A DNA stretch of 64,000 nt, taken from assembly GCA_951812525.1 (NCBI GenBank), contig OX638316.1:4334506-4398505 (forward strand), given 5' to 3'. A program made the translations under genes and the position numbers. The stretch comes from an uncultured Poribacteria bacterium (GTDB lineage: Bacteria > Poribacteria > WGA-4E > WGA-3G). The notes below the pieces were generated by a model. That model was not told the origin of the DNA. It did not search any database and worked only from the letters and a program-made list of their open reading frames with translations. This document shows positions 41,827-50,485 of this stretch, piece after piece (position 1 is the stretch's first letter; every line of letters begins with the position of its first letter).

Positions 41827-43190
41827 TATGTCTCTAAGAAATTCGTAAAAATAGCTCGGTTGCGAAAGCGTTCGTCGTTGAGAATTTGCTGGTAGAGCGG
41901 AATTGTAGTTTTTATACCCTCAATTTTGAATTCGGACAAGGCGCGAGATAATCGTGCAACCGCCTCTTCACGATCCCTACCACTTGCGATAAGTTTCGCG
42001 ACAAGTGAATCGTAGTGAGACGGGACGGTATATCCTGTGTAGAGATACCCGTCAACTCGGATGCCGATGCCGCCTGGCGGATGGTAAGCATGGACTAGCC
42101 CAGGAGAAGGCATAAACTGATTCGCGGGATCTTCGGCATTAATCCTGCATTCAATAGCATGCCCCTGGATTTCAACATCAGATTGGCTATACCCGAGTTG
42201 TTCTCCCATTGCGAGGCGGATCTGTTCCTTAATTAGATCAATGCCGGTAATGCACTCAGTGATAGTGTGCTCAACCTGAATACGCGTGTTCATTTCTAAG
42301 AAATAGAAGTTGTTGTTTTTATCAACAACAAACTCAATAGTGCCTGCGTTGGTGTAACCGATGGACTTCGCGGCTTTCGCGGCGGCTTTACAGATGTCGG
42401 CACGAAGTTTAGTTGGAATAGATGCAGCGGGTGCTTCTTCTAAGAGCTTCTGTTGCTTACGCTGGATAGAGCATTCCCGTTCACCGAGATGGACGACGTT
42501 GCCGTGCATATCGCCTAAAATCTGGACCTCAATATGTCGTGCTTCTTCGATCCATTTTTCAATATAGACATCACCGTTACCAAAAGCTGCTTCGCCTTCC
42601 GCTTTTGCGGTGTGAAAGAGGGTCATCAAACTAGGACGGTTCTCAGCGATTCGGATACCGCGACCACCGCCGCCTGCGACGGCTTTGATTCCAACAGGAT
42701 AACCGATTTTTTCGGCGAGTTGAGCGGCATCTTCTGCCGTATCAACCGTGCCTTTTTTGGTGCTTCTGCGTCTACCGCTTTGGCTACCGGGTATAAGCTT
42801 CAAGCCAGCTTTCGATGCGGTCTCCAGTGCCTTCACCTTATCTCCCATCGTGCGAATATCCTCAATAGAAGGACCAATGAACCGTATTTCGTGTGCTTCA
42901 CAAATCTCGGCAAACTGTGCGTCTTCTGCGAGAAAGCCTGCCCCCGGATGAATGGCATTGACATTCGCGAAGTCTGCGACCGCTATAATATTGGCATATT
43001 TGAGATAACTTTCTGTCGACGGCGGGGGTCCGATACAGTATGCCTCGTCGGCGTACTCAACGTGGATAGCTTCTTCATCAGCGGTAGAGAAGATAGCTAC
43101 CGTTTTAATTCCCATGTCTTTACATGCGCGGATGATACGGACAGCGATTTCACCACGATTTGCTATTAGTATTTTTTTTATCATTTTCAT
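41826..43190 (-). CDS. accC: Biotin carboxylase subunit of acetyl-CoA carboxylase
   Basis: A 454-residue ATP-grasp enzyme that carboxylates biotin on BCCP in fatty acid synthesis. It starts KKILIANRGEIAVRIIRACK, has the glycine-rich GGGGRGIRIA loop, HIEVQILGDMHGNVVHLGERECS in parts, EMNTRIQVEHTITE and YDSLVAKLI. Length is standard for the bacterial subunit. It has a short insertion (SGRRRSTKKG) near residue 130. It lies 80 bp after accB, in the usual accB-accC order. Its stop overlaps the start of the FG-GAP gene by one base. Confidence 0.95.
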   Translation of the reverse strand: MKMIKKILIANRGEIAVRIIRACKDMGIKTVAIFSTADEEAIHVEYADEAYCIGPPPSTESYLKYANIIAVADFANVNAIHPGAGFLAEDAQFAEICEAHEIRFIGPSIEDIRTMGDKVKALETASKAGLKLIPGSQSGRRRSTKKGTVDTAEDAAQLAEKIGYPVGIKAVAGGGGRGIRIAENRPSLMTLFHTAKAEGEAAFGNGDVYIEKWIEEARHIEVQILGDMHGNVVHLGERECSIQRKQQKLLEEAPAASIPTKLRADICKAAAKAAKSIGYTNAGTIEFVVDKNNNFYFLEMNTRIQVEHTITECITGIDLIKEQIRLAMGEQLGYSQSDVEIQGHAIECRINAEDPANQFMPSPGLVHAYHPPGGIGIRVDGYLYTGYTVPSHYDSLVAKLIASGRDREEAVARLSRALSEFKIEGIKTTIPLYQQILNDERFRNRAIFTNFLET

Positions 43191-43270
43191 GTTTTGGAAA
43201 AAGCGAGATTTGAATATTGTGCCTACAAAATTTACAATGAAACTTGCAAGTCCCTTTATTAAAAAATCAG

Positions 43271-43789
43271 CTATTGTGGTTTCACTCGGAACAGTGGCTG
43301 GGCATACTCAACTGCCTCACCATCTTCAGCGAGGATCTCTAAAATCTCGCAGCTAAAAGGTGCTTCTACTGGATTATAAGTTTTCATAACTTCGAGGACT
43401 GCCACAGGCTCACCGACACTGACGACATCTCCTACCTCAACAAAAGGTGGTTCTTCAGGCGATGGTGCGCGATAAAAACGCGAAGGCATTGGTGCATTGA
43501 TGAAGTTATTTTGCGCTTGTTCGCTGCCTTCAACATCCGCCGTCTCTATGGGTAGACTTTGGGTGCCCACCGCGATGCTCGTATCTGTTGGCTGTAGCGG
43601 GATGGCTTCATATCTACCGGTGTTTCCGGGCTGTCTGGAAACTTGCACCTCCAACTCATTCTCTTTGATACGCACCTCTGTCAGGCCGGTACGTTCGAGA
43701 ACCTCGGCGAGTCGTTCAACGAGTTCAAGAACAGCACTGTAGTCTTGTTCCGTAGACTGGGACTTGTCCTTAGGTTTGTTTTGACGCAT
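43271..43789 (-). CDS. accB: Biotin carboxyl carrier protein of acetyl-CoA carboxylase
   Basis: A ~172-residue carrier. The C-terminal biotinyl domain has the biotin lysine in LEVMKTYNPVEAPF (about residue 137), where most relatives have EAMK; the valine before MK is a mild variant. A proline- and alanine-rich linker joins it to an N-terminal helical part. ATG 43789 is preferred over a TTG 18 bp upstream that lies in repeat sequence. It is followed by accC and preceded by efp, a common bacterial arrangement. Confidence 0.9.
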   Translation of the reverse strand: MRQNKPKDKSQSTEQDYSAVLELVERLAEVLERTGLTEVRIKENELEVQVSRQPGNTGRYEAIPLQPTDTSIAVGTQSLPIETADVEGSEQAQNNFINAPMPSRFYRAPSPEEPPFVEVGDVVSVGEPVAVLEVMKTYNPVEAPFSCEILEILAEDGEAVEYAQPLFRVKPQ

Positions 43790-43865
43790 TTCTATTTCTA
43801 TTAGCAATCGACAATCAGCCGTCAGCTGATGGCTTCCAACGATTGATAGCCGAAGCCGATAGCTA
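43790..43865. repeat. Degenerate GTCAGCTG-type intergenic repeat between accB and efp
   Basis: CAATCGACAATCAGCCGTCA then GCTGATGGCTTCC, one of the dispersed GTCAGTTGTCAG-type sequences. Confidence 0.45.
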
Positions 43866-44423
43866 TTATATCCTTTCTACATATTTTCCGGTGCGCGTAT
43901 CAACTTTGATGCGCGTTTCGTTTTGCACAAATAGCGGGACGTTAACAACCGCGCCTGTCTCAAGTGTAGCACGTTTTGAACCTCCGCTCACAGTATCACC
44001 GCGTAACCCCGGATCGGTCTCAACAATTTGGAGTTCAACGAAATTCGGTAATTCGAGGACGAGTGGAATTGAACCGTCCATTTTGATGGTAACAGTCTCA
44101 CCCTCTTTTAGGTACTTCAAGCTATCTCCAATGAAATCTATAGGAAGAGAATGTTGCTCAAAGGTTTCGTTATCCATGAACCACAAGCCGTCACCATCCC
44201 TATACATATACTGCATCTGGTGATCCATAAGTCTCACGGTTTCGATGTCTTCGTTGGAACGGAAGGTCCGATCCAAGACTGCTCCGTTACTAATGCGCTT
44301 GATTTTTGTGCGAGCAAAGGCACTACCTTTCCCCGGCTTGACGTGTTGACAATCAACAATTGTGTAGATAGTATCGTTAAGACGGATAACCAATCCGTTA
44401 CGTAAGTCGTTAAGTGACGCCAT
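43866..44423 (-). CDS. efp: Translation elongation factor P
   Basis: A ~185-residue factor that relieves ribosome stalling at polyproline stretches. It has the three beta-barrel domains of the family: VKPGKGSAFARTKIK with the tip lysine of domain I, YMYRDGDGLWFMDNETFEQ of domain II, and the C-terminal GDTVSGGSKRATLETGAVVNVP segment in parts. The tip residue is lysine, so a modification pathway of the EpmA or lysine type is possible; none is present here. ATG 44423 has GAGGTG upstream. Confidence 0.95.
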   Translation of the reverse strand: MASLNDLRNGLVIRLNDTIYTIVDCQHVKPGKGSAFARTKIKRISNGAVLDRTFRSNEDIETVRLMDHQMQYMYRDGDGLWFMDNETFEQHSLPIDFIGDSLKYLKEGETVTIKMDGSIPLVLELPNFVELQIVETDPGLRGDTVSGGSKRATLETGAVVNVPLFVQNETRIKVDTRTGKYVERI

Positions 44424-44545
44424 TTTCACCTCGTTTATTAGTCATCGGCTATCGGTGGTCGGCTTTCAGTAAGAGTTGTGGCATGTCGCTTTATGTAATA
44501 GGCCAAACTTCTCTTGCTGACGGCTAACTACCATTTAACTAATAA

Positions 44546-45154
44546 CTATTGGAGTAGGGTAAGAGCCTGTTGCAATGCGTTGGCTCTGTGACTAATTCGA
44601 TTTTTTATTTTTTCTCCTAATTCAGCGAAGGTCTGTTCGTAACCGTCGGGTACAAATATTGGATCATATCCGAATCCGCTTTGTCCGGCAGGGACATAGG
44701 TAATTCGCCCTTCGCAGACTCCGATAACCACCTCAGGAACAGTATCAGGATGTACGACTGCAATTGCGGCGATAAATCGGGCGCGTCGATCCGTAACACC
44801 TTCGAGCACTTTAAGCAGGCTCTCAACCCGCTGTGCATCAGTTGCGTCTTCGCCTACCCACCGTTTGGAGTTAACTCCGGGTGCGCCGTCAAGGGCATTC
44901 ACTTCTAAACCTGCATCGTCAGCAAGCGTGAGATGTCCGGTATATTCGGCAATTACAGACGCTTTTTTGATAGCGTTCTCAGCGTAGGTCGCACCATCTT
45001 CAACGACCTCAGGCGCATCGGGATAAGATTTCAAGGAGATGACTTCAATGTAATGGTTGTCAGTATTGATGGCTGACGGCTGATAACTATTACCGAGCAT
45101 TTCCGCGAGTTCACGTACTTTGCCTTGATTATGCGTCGCCAATACTAGCCTCAT
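44546..45154 (-). CDS. rdgB: Non-canonical purine NTP pyrophosphatase (RdgB/HAM1)
   Basis: A 202-residue enzyme that removes dITP, XTP and ITP from the nucleotide pool. The N-terminus [18 protein letters not shown] is the triphosphate-binding signature; [39 protein letters not shown] and ISHRANAL are also typical. A short insert ([12 protein letters not shown]) near residue 27 is unusual. The gene overlaps the upstream RNase PH gene by 26 bp, a common pairing in bacteria. Confidence 0.94.
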   Translation of the reverse strand: MRLVLATHNQGKVRELAEMLGNSYQPSAINTDNHYIEVISLKSYPDAPEVVEDGATYAENAIKKASVIAEYTGHLTLADDAGLEVNALDGAPGVNSKRWVGEDATDAQRVESLLKVLEGVTDRRARFIAAIAVVHPDTVPEVVIGVCEGRITYVPAGQSGFGYDPIFVPDGYEQTFAELGEKIKNRISHRANALQQALTLLQ

Positions 45155-45887
45155 CTAACCCCTCCAGCATCATACGATTCTGCAGTCGAATAAGCTCCTG
45201 AATACCACCAACGGCGAGATCCAACATCTGGTCGTAATCTTCACGCGAAAAGGGTGTCTCTTCTGCGGTCCCTTGGACTTCTATAAATTTCCCACTCCCC
45301 GTCATAACGATGTTCATATCAACATCAGCGGTGGAATCTTCGGCATAACAGAGGTCCAACATCGGTGTGCCTTTAACCATGCCAACGCTGGTTGCGGCAA
45401 TATTATCAGTGATCGGAAAGTTTTTGATTTTCTTGCCGTTGACGAGCCAGCGACAGGCATCCCACAAAGCGATGAAAGCACCTGTAATAGCAGCGGTGCG
45501 AGTCCCACCATCCGCTTGAATGACGTCACAATCTACCCAGATTGTGCGTTCCTCTAAAGCATACAAATCGACAGCGGCGCGTAAGGAGCGACCTATGAGA
45601 CGTTGGATTTCCTGCGTTCTTCCGCCGATACTGCCGCGGGTTACCTCACGCTGCATCCGCTCAGAAGTGGAACGAGGCAGCATCGAGTATTCTGCGGTGA
45701 CCCAACCTTTATTTCTGATACGCTGATTACGCATGAAACGTGGCTGCTGGTCTATGACAGAGGCGGTACAGATAACATGGGTGTCCCCGGTTGCGACGAG
45801 GACTGAACCTTCAGCGTGTTTTATATAGTGTCGTTTGATTGTGACGGACCGCATTTGATTCGGTTGACGCCCATCTACTCTTTCCAT
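45129..45887 (-). CDS. rph: Ribonuclease PH
   Basis: A 252-residue phosphorolytic 3'-5' exoribonuclease that trims tRNA precursors. It starts [20 protein letters not shown], has [35 protein letters not shown] in parts, [19 protein letters not shown] and the C-terminal [11 protein letters not shown]. Length is standard. GGAGAG precedes the ATG. The 26-bp overlap with rdgB suggests co-expression. Confidence 0.95.
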   Translation of the reverse strand: MERVDGRQPNQMRSVTIKRHYIKHAEGSVLVATGDTHVICTASVIDQQPRFMRNQRIRNKGWVTAEYSMLPRSTSERMQREVTRGSIGGRTQEIQRLIGRSLRAAVDLYALEERTIWVDCDVIQADGGTRTAAITGAFIALWDACRWLVNGKKIKNFPITDNIAATSVGMVKGTPMLDLCYAEDSTADVDMNIVMTGSGKFIEVQGTAEETPFSREDYDQMLDLAVGGIQELIRLQNRMMLEGLDEASIGDA

Positions 45888-45975
45888 TCTTACTCTCCGT
45901 TGAAAATCAGGCTTACAAAGTCCTCCGACGACTTATGAGATAGATTGTACATACCTTGATAATTCCCTATAGACA

Positions 45976-46203
45976 CTATAGGTCCTCGAGAAGTGCTAAT
46001 GCCTTGGTATAACTTTTCCGCTCAAGATAGTGCAGAAGCATCTTAGGAGCGGTCGGTGCAAGCTCCTGATACAGTGTGTCAATCCGTTCCAACTGTCCCA
46101 TTATATCCTCGCCTGTCTCAATCCGCTGCATCATGGTTTCCAACGCTTGCCTGAGATCAACAAGTTTAGACTCCGGTCCTGTGTTAAGAGATTCAACTTG
46201 CAT
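45976..46203 (-). CDS. Small helical protein coupled to a PhyH gene
   Basis: A 75-residue, all-helical, acidic protein (VDLRQALETMMQRIETGED, then KMLLHYLERKSYTKALALLEDL in parts). The ATG overlaps the last codons of the upstream PhyH gene (46193-46203), so translation is coupled. I recognise no family. Its short spacing to PhyH is the only functional hint. Confidence 0.7.
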   Translation of the reverse strand: MQVESLNTGPESKLVDLRQALETMMQRIETGEDIMGQLERIDTLYQELAPTAPKMLLHYLERKSYTKALALLEDL

Positions 46204-47110
46204 CTAAATCCTCCAGATCTTCAACGGCTTTGCAGGTCCGCAGATGGACATCTTGCGGCAGATCATCATAGCCCTTCCAAGCGTAGGGATCAACGCCAGA
46301 GACCGGAATGATGCATCGATGGTCAGCACTTGCTGGACGTTCATCATCTTGGATCGACCATGGCAGCAAGGACCATGAATTACAGTAATGGTTCACTAAA
46401 ACCCTTCGATATGTATCTCCACGGTTTTTACGTGAGCGATGGAGCAGATAACCGTTAAAAAACACTAATGTGCCGGTTGTAACTTCAACAGGCACCTCAT
46501 CTACGTCATCAAAACCGTAACTCTCCCAGGCAAAATCGAACTCATCTGGGTTCTCGTGGTATCTCTGCGGATAGAGATACCCTCGACGATGCGAGCCGGG
46601 AAGTACCCATAAGCATCCATTTTCTATGGTTGCATCGTCCATTGCGGTCCACGCGCCAATCAAAGAACGATCACGGGTCGGAATATAAAATTCGTCCTGA
46701 TGCCATGCCTGCCCTTGAAAATCGGGTGGTTTTACAAAGAGCATCGACTGCATACACTTGACACTTCCATCCCAATAGGGTAAATGTGCAGCAGTTATTT
46801 GACTTAAGATACCACAGATTTTCGGATGCTTGACGTACGCTTGAATAATTGGACTGACAAAATGTGGCTGGTGAATGCAAAGTATACGACTGACAGCCGC
46901 GGCATCACTAATATTGTCAGGAAGTGGCTTCAGACTATCACACGGATACCCACCTTTAGCAAGCGTGATGGTGTCCTGCCGCAACTCCTCTACTTCATCA
47001 AGAGACAACAGATCCGGAACAACAAGATAACCGTCTTGGATAAAAGACTGGATCTGCTCGTCAGAAATGATTTTTGGCACGTCAATAGGTGCACTTGGTT
47101 CAAAGTTCAC
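46193..47110 (-). CDS. Phytanoyl-CoA dioxygenase (PhyH) family oxygenase 2
   Basis: A 305-residue Fe(II)/2-oxoglutarate oxygenase. Iron ligands are in AWHQDEFYI (near residue 135) and the distal histidine in YLLHRSRKNRGD (near 220), with the arginine for 2-oxoglutarate following. ENGCLWVLPGSHRRG is the family core strand. Start is GTG at 47110, with AAAAGGAG upstream. The C-terminal extension past residue 250 (ADHRCIIPVSGVDPYAWKGY) is typical of the mitomycin-type branch. Substrate unknown. It is coupled to the small gene at 45976. Confidence 0.88.
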   Translation of the reverse strand: MNFEPSAPIDVPKIISDEQIQSFIQDGYLVVPDLLSLDEVEELRQDTITLAKGGYPCDSLKPLPDNISDAAAVSRILCIHQPHFVSPIIQAYVKHPKICGILSQITAAHLPYWDGSVKCMQSMLFVKPPDFQGQAWHQDEFYIPTRDRSLIGAWTAMDDATIENGCLWVLPGSHRRGYLYPQRYHENPDEFDFAWESYGFDDVDEVPVEVTTGTLVFFNGYLLHRSRKNRGDTYRRVLVNHYCNSWSLLPWSIQDDERPASADHRCIIPVSGVDPYAWKGYDDLPQDVHLRTCKAVEDLEDLDAS

Positions 47111-47224
47111 GATTTCTCCTTTTAATAGTCATCAGTTCTCAGTGTGCTCACTTCGTTCGCTTTCAACTATCAGTTACAGCGTCAAAACTCGCATATCTAC
47201 CACACACTGACGACGATTCCAATT

Positions 47225-49345
47225 TCAGATACGGTTTGCAAGGAACATCTCGGTTACCGCTAGCGCGAAGACTGCTAACATGAGGTAGATCCAGATGTCC
47301 TGTCTATTTTCAACATCCTCCTGATATTGCGCGATGAGTTCTGCGGTAGGTTTGTCCTCACCGGATTCATCGGCGGCACCTTTCAGCATACTCGCAAGTT
47401 CCTCAATATCACGCGAGGCAAGATCGGATTCCGTTGCGTCAACGTTAACGACAAAGTGGCGAGATTTCGCACCAGAGGCGTGAATCGAATAGATACCCGG
47501 TAGCATTGTGTCTGTATAAAAAACGCTCGTAATGGTGTTATCTTCACCGATCTGTAAACGAGTCTCGACGTTGTTTGGATTGAAAACAGCAACGACCGGG
47601 GACTCCTGTGTAGTCATATCTTCTGTTTCGGCAGTGAGTTCCACAGTATCACCAACGCGGTAATTGGGAATCGTCTCCACATTCTTGAGAGCGAGATACT
47701 TAATAGACTCATGCAAGAAAGGCAGATAAACGGCGCGTATCGGCAGATCGTTCCAGTCTCTGTCTATCGTTGAGGTAAAGCAGAGCACACGTCCCAAGTC
47801 TCCATAGGGTTTTTCAAAGAGTGCGGGACTTCCATCGTCATAGGCAGCAATGACAGTTGCGTCTGTTGTCGGAACAGCCTGAAAAAATCTGTAAAACCGC
47901 GCTTTACCGAAATCACCGTGGTTCGGTTCTTTGAAGGGTGCAAAAATCGGATGTTCATACTTTATCGTCGCAAGCACACGGAATTGCTGGCGATCCAAGG
48001 CATCTCCGACCGCTTGGACAAAGTTACAGGGCATTAACCCGGTTTCACCACCGAGATGTTGTTCATAGGCATCAGCATCTAGATTATCACCCACTGTCAG
48101 AATCAAACCACCGCCTGCAGCGACGTAGTTCTTTACGCGTCCGGCTTCAGCGGAAGAAAGTTGCGCGACATCGGCAAGAATAAGAACATCGGCGCGTGCG
48201 AGTGTCTCTGCCCCAGGAACAGTTGTAGATTCGCTGAAATCAATCGGTACGGCATCACTACCGGCGGCAAACGCCATTTTCATGAAGAAGGTTTCCGTTT
48301 TCTGATAAGCGTTCTGCGTCTGAGACTTGTTCCTAATCGCATGGACCTTGATAGACTGTAGACTCTGCAAAGTGAAATAGCGTTTATTGTCAACAACAAG
48401 TGCATCTTCTGGAAGTTCTATCCAGCCGGTATGTGTTGCTTCGTCTCGAAAATCAACTTTGAAAACAGCATCCGCCAAGTCGTCTGGTTCAATGTCAAGC
48501 TGGACAGTATGAATTACATTTCCATCAATAAAAAGACGCACTGGCAGATTTTCAACGGGGTCATCGCCGAAGTTGTGAACACGAGCGACAAGATGTGATG
48601 CTTGCTGCTCATTTAGCACGACAGGTGGCACACTGATCCCCGTAATAGCAAGATTCTGGGGATTCTCAACACCGACATTAACGAACTCGATTTGGACATC
48701 AGGACCGAGTTTGTCCGTCTCAATAAAGTTTTCCCAACCGCGTTTCTGCATATCGCCGATGAGATAAATTTGCTTCTCTCCAATAGGAATAGATTCGAGT
48801 ATCTCATCTGCGGTTTGGAGCGCATCCAAGTAATCAGTGGGCTTGTAGGTAACTTCTGCGGCGTTCAAAGCAGTCCTAAGATGCGAAAAATCTGAGCCGA
48901 GCGGCGCAACGACGCGCGCGTTATCCGATGAAAGAACGAGGCAAGCCGCATCGGTAGAATCCAGCCCGTCCAGAATTTTGATTCCTTCCTCTTTGGCATT
49001 TTGGAAAGCCTCTTCATACTGCATACTATAGGAGGTATCCAAAATAATAATAGCGTTCCGTTTTCCACCTACTTTCTGCGAGATGATCGGAGCTGCAGCG
49101 AAGAAAGGTCGGGCAAATGCCACGCCAAGCAGCGCCAACATCAGAATACGCATCAGTAGAAGCAGCAAACGTTTCAGCTTATGCCGACGGACGTTTGTCT
49201 GATGCGACATCTGAATGAAACGTACAGTACTGAATACCAATCGTCTTGCACGTTCCCGATTCAACAGGTGCAGGATAATCGGAATAGATGCGCCCACGAT
49301 CCCGGCAGCTACAAATAGCGGTGCTAAAAACCCTAATCCAAACAT
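47225..49345 (-). CDS. BatA-like membrane protein with von Willebrand factor A domain
   Basis: A 706-residue protein. The N-terminus (FGLGFLAPLFVAAGIVGASI, PIILHLLNRERARRLVFSTV) is the BatA N-terminal domain. A second membrane helix lies near residues 60-80. The vWA domain has the metal site IILDTSYSMQY near residue 100. A GATase-like middle part (ADVLILADVAQLSSAEAGRV, VAAGGGLILTVGDN) and a C-terminal membrane helix (IYLMLAVFALAVTEMFLA) follow. Such proteins work with DUF58 and MoxR-type partners; the DUF58 gene is next upstream. No MoxR ATPase is in the window. Confidence 0.88.
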   Translation of the reverse strand: MFGLGFLAPLFVAAGIVGASIPIILHLLNRERARRLVFSTVRFIQMSHQTNVRRHKLKRLLLLLMRILMLALLGVAFARPFFAAAPIISQKVGGKRNAIIILDTSYSMQYEEAFQNAKEEGIKILDGLDSTDAACLVLSSDNARVVAPLGSDFSHLRTALNAAEVTYKPTDYLDALQTADEILESIPIGEKQIYLIGDMQKRGWENFIETDKLGPDVQIEFVNVGVENPQNLAITGISVPPVVLNEQQASHLVARVHNFGDDPVENLPVRLFIDGNVIHTVQLDIEPDDLADAVFKVDFRDEATHTGWIELPEDALVVDNKRYFTLQSLQSIKVHAIRNKSQTQNAYQKTETFFMKMAFAAGSDAVPIDFSESTTVPGAETLARADVLILADVAQLSSAEAGRVKNYVAAGGGLILTVGDNLDADAYEQHLGGETGLMPCNFVQAVGDALDRQQFRVLATIKYEHPIFAPFKEPNHGDFGKARFYRFFQAVPTTDATVIAAYDDGSPALFEKPYGDLGRVLCFTSTIDRDWNDLPIRAVYLPFLHESIKYLALKNVETIPNYRVGDTVELTAETEDMTTQESPVVAVFNPNNVETRLQIGEDNTITSVFYTDTMLPGIYSIHASGAKSRHFVVNVDATESDLASRDIEELASMLKGAADESGEDKPTAELIAQYQEDVENRQDIWIYLMLAVFALAVTEMFLANRI

Positions 49346-49350
49346 TAGTA

Positions 49351-49410
49351 TTGGTTGTCAGTTGTCAGTACGGAAATCTGCTCCGCAGATTTCCTTTCAG
49401 TTGTTAGTTA
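49351..49410. repeat. Repeat with perfect 10-bp palindrome
   Basis: TTGGTTGTCAGTTGTCAG, then GGAAATCTGC (49372-49381), loop TCC, GCAGATTTCC (49385-49394) and TTTCAGTTGTTAGTT. It joins the GTCAGTTGTCAG-type repeat with a strong hairpin lacking a T-run. Confidence 0.7.
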
Positions 49411-49459
49411 AGAAATGGTTTGAGCAAACCAAACACCGCTTTCTTTAACCGATAACCTT

Positions 49460-50431
49460 TCAAAGAATACCTTGTCTTTTAGCGAGATAAGAAGCGAGTG
49501 CGAAATCAATCGGTGTCGCTGTCGTTATCATATTATAATCAATATCGGCTTGCCGCAGTGCGAGCTTGTAGGTATCAAGAAATGCGTTGAAATTACTTAG
49601 ATAACTCTCGCGAATCGCCTGTGGCGTTGTGATAATCTCGTCGTCGTTTTCGGCATCAATAAAACGGATGAGTGCTTCTGCACTTCGTCCGGTCTCAAAG
49701 TTGGCAAATTCAACTTCCTGTTGTGCGAGGATGTGAAAGACAATAACTTCATGTCCTTCATATCGAAGATGCTCCAAGCCAGCAACGACCTCTTCGTGAT
49801 TTTCATCATAGAGATCAGAGATAAAGAGCACTAAACCGCGCTTCGTCAAACGCTCTGCAATTTGGTGTAATGGTACTCCCATACGTGTGCCTTTTGTGGT
49901 TTGCAGCGTCTCCAGCGTGAGCAAGATAGAATGCAAGTGTGAGGTGCTACTCCGGGCGGGGAGGTACTGGTGAAGCGTATCATCAAAATACGCAAACCCA
50001 ACAGCATCTCGCTGCTTCGCCATAAAATAGGCGAGTGATCCAATCAGGAAACTGGAATATTGCAGCTTCGTTAGCCTTTGTCCGTTCTCTCTCTGCTCTG
50101 CGGGACCATCTTCTTGGACATCATCTATTGGATGTGCCATAGACTCGCTTGTATCAAGGAGTAAGTAGCAGTTGAGGTTGGTTTCCTCTTCAAACTGCTT
50201 AATATAATACCTGTCAGTCCGTGCGTAGGCTTTCCAATCTATATGTTTAGTATCATCCCCGGGCATATACTGCCGATATTGCGAAAATTCGACACTGAAC
50301 CCGTGGTACGGGCTTTTATGGAGACCTGAAATAAAACCTTCAACAACGAATTTGGCAATCAATTCAAGATTCCCGATTCGTGCGAGGACCACTGGATCTA
50401 GAAATCTACGCCCTTCTGACTGGGTTTGCAT
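49460..50431 (-). CDS. DUF58 domain protein
   Basis: A 323-residue cytoplasmic protein of the DUF58 (YeaD2/Bat-associated) family. It has FVVEGFISGLHKSPYHGFSV, FSQYRQYMPGDDTKHIDWKA in parts, and a vWA-like metal site YLLLDTSESMAHP near residue 100. DUF58 proteins pair with BatA/vWA proteins and MoxR ATPases in envelope stress or co-chaperone systems. It lies 114 bp upstream of the BatA-like gene and 54 bp downstream of the phosphatase gene, all in one direction. Confidence 0.9.
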   Translation of the reverse strand: MQTQSEGRRFLDPVVLARIGNLELIAKFVVEGFISGLHKSPYHGFSVEFSQYRQYMPGDDTKHIDWKAYARTDRYYIKQFEEETNLNCYLLLDTSESMAHPIDDVQEDGPAEQRENGQRLTKLQYSSFLIGSLAYFMAKQRDAVGFAYFDDTLHQYLPARSSTSHLHSILLTLETLQTTKGTRMGVPLHQIAERLTKRGLVLFISDLYDENHEEVVAGLEHLRYEGHEVIVFHILAQQEVEFANFETGRSAEALIRFIDAENDDEIITTPQAIRESYLSNFNAFLDTYKLALRQADIDYNMITTATPIDFALASYLAKRQGIL

Positions 50432-50485
50432 TCCTTAATTATACCTTTTATGTCGCCCCAAGCTACATTTTATTTCTTTTTTAAC

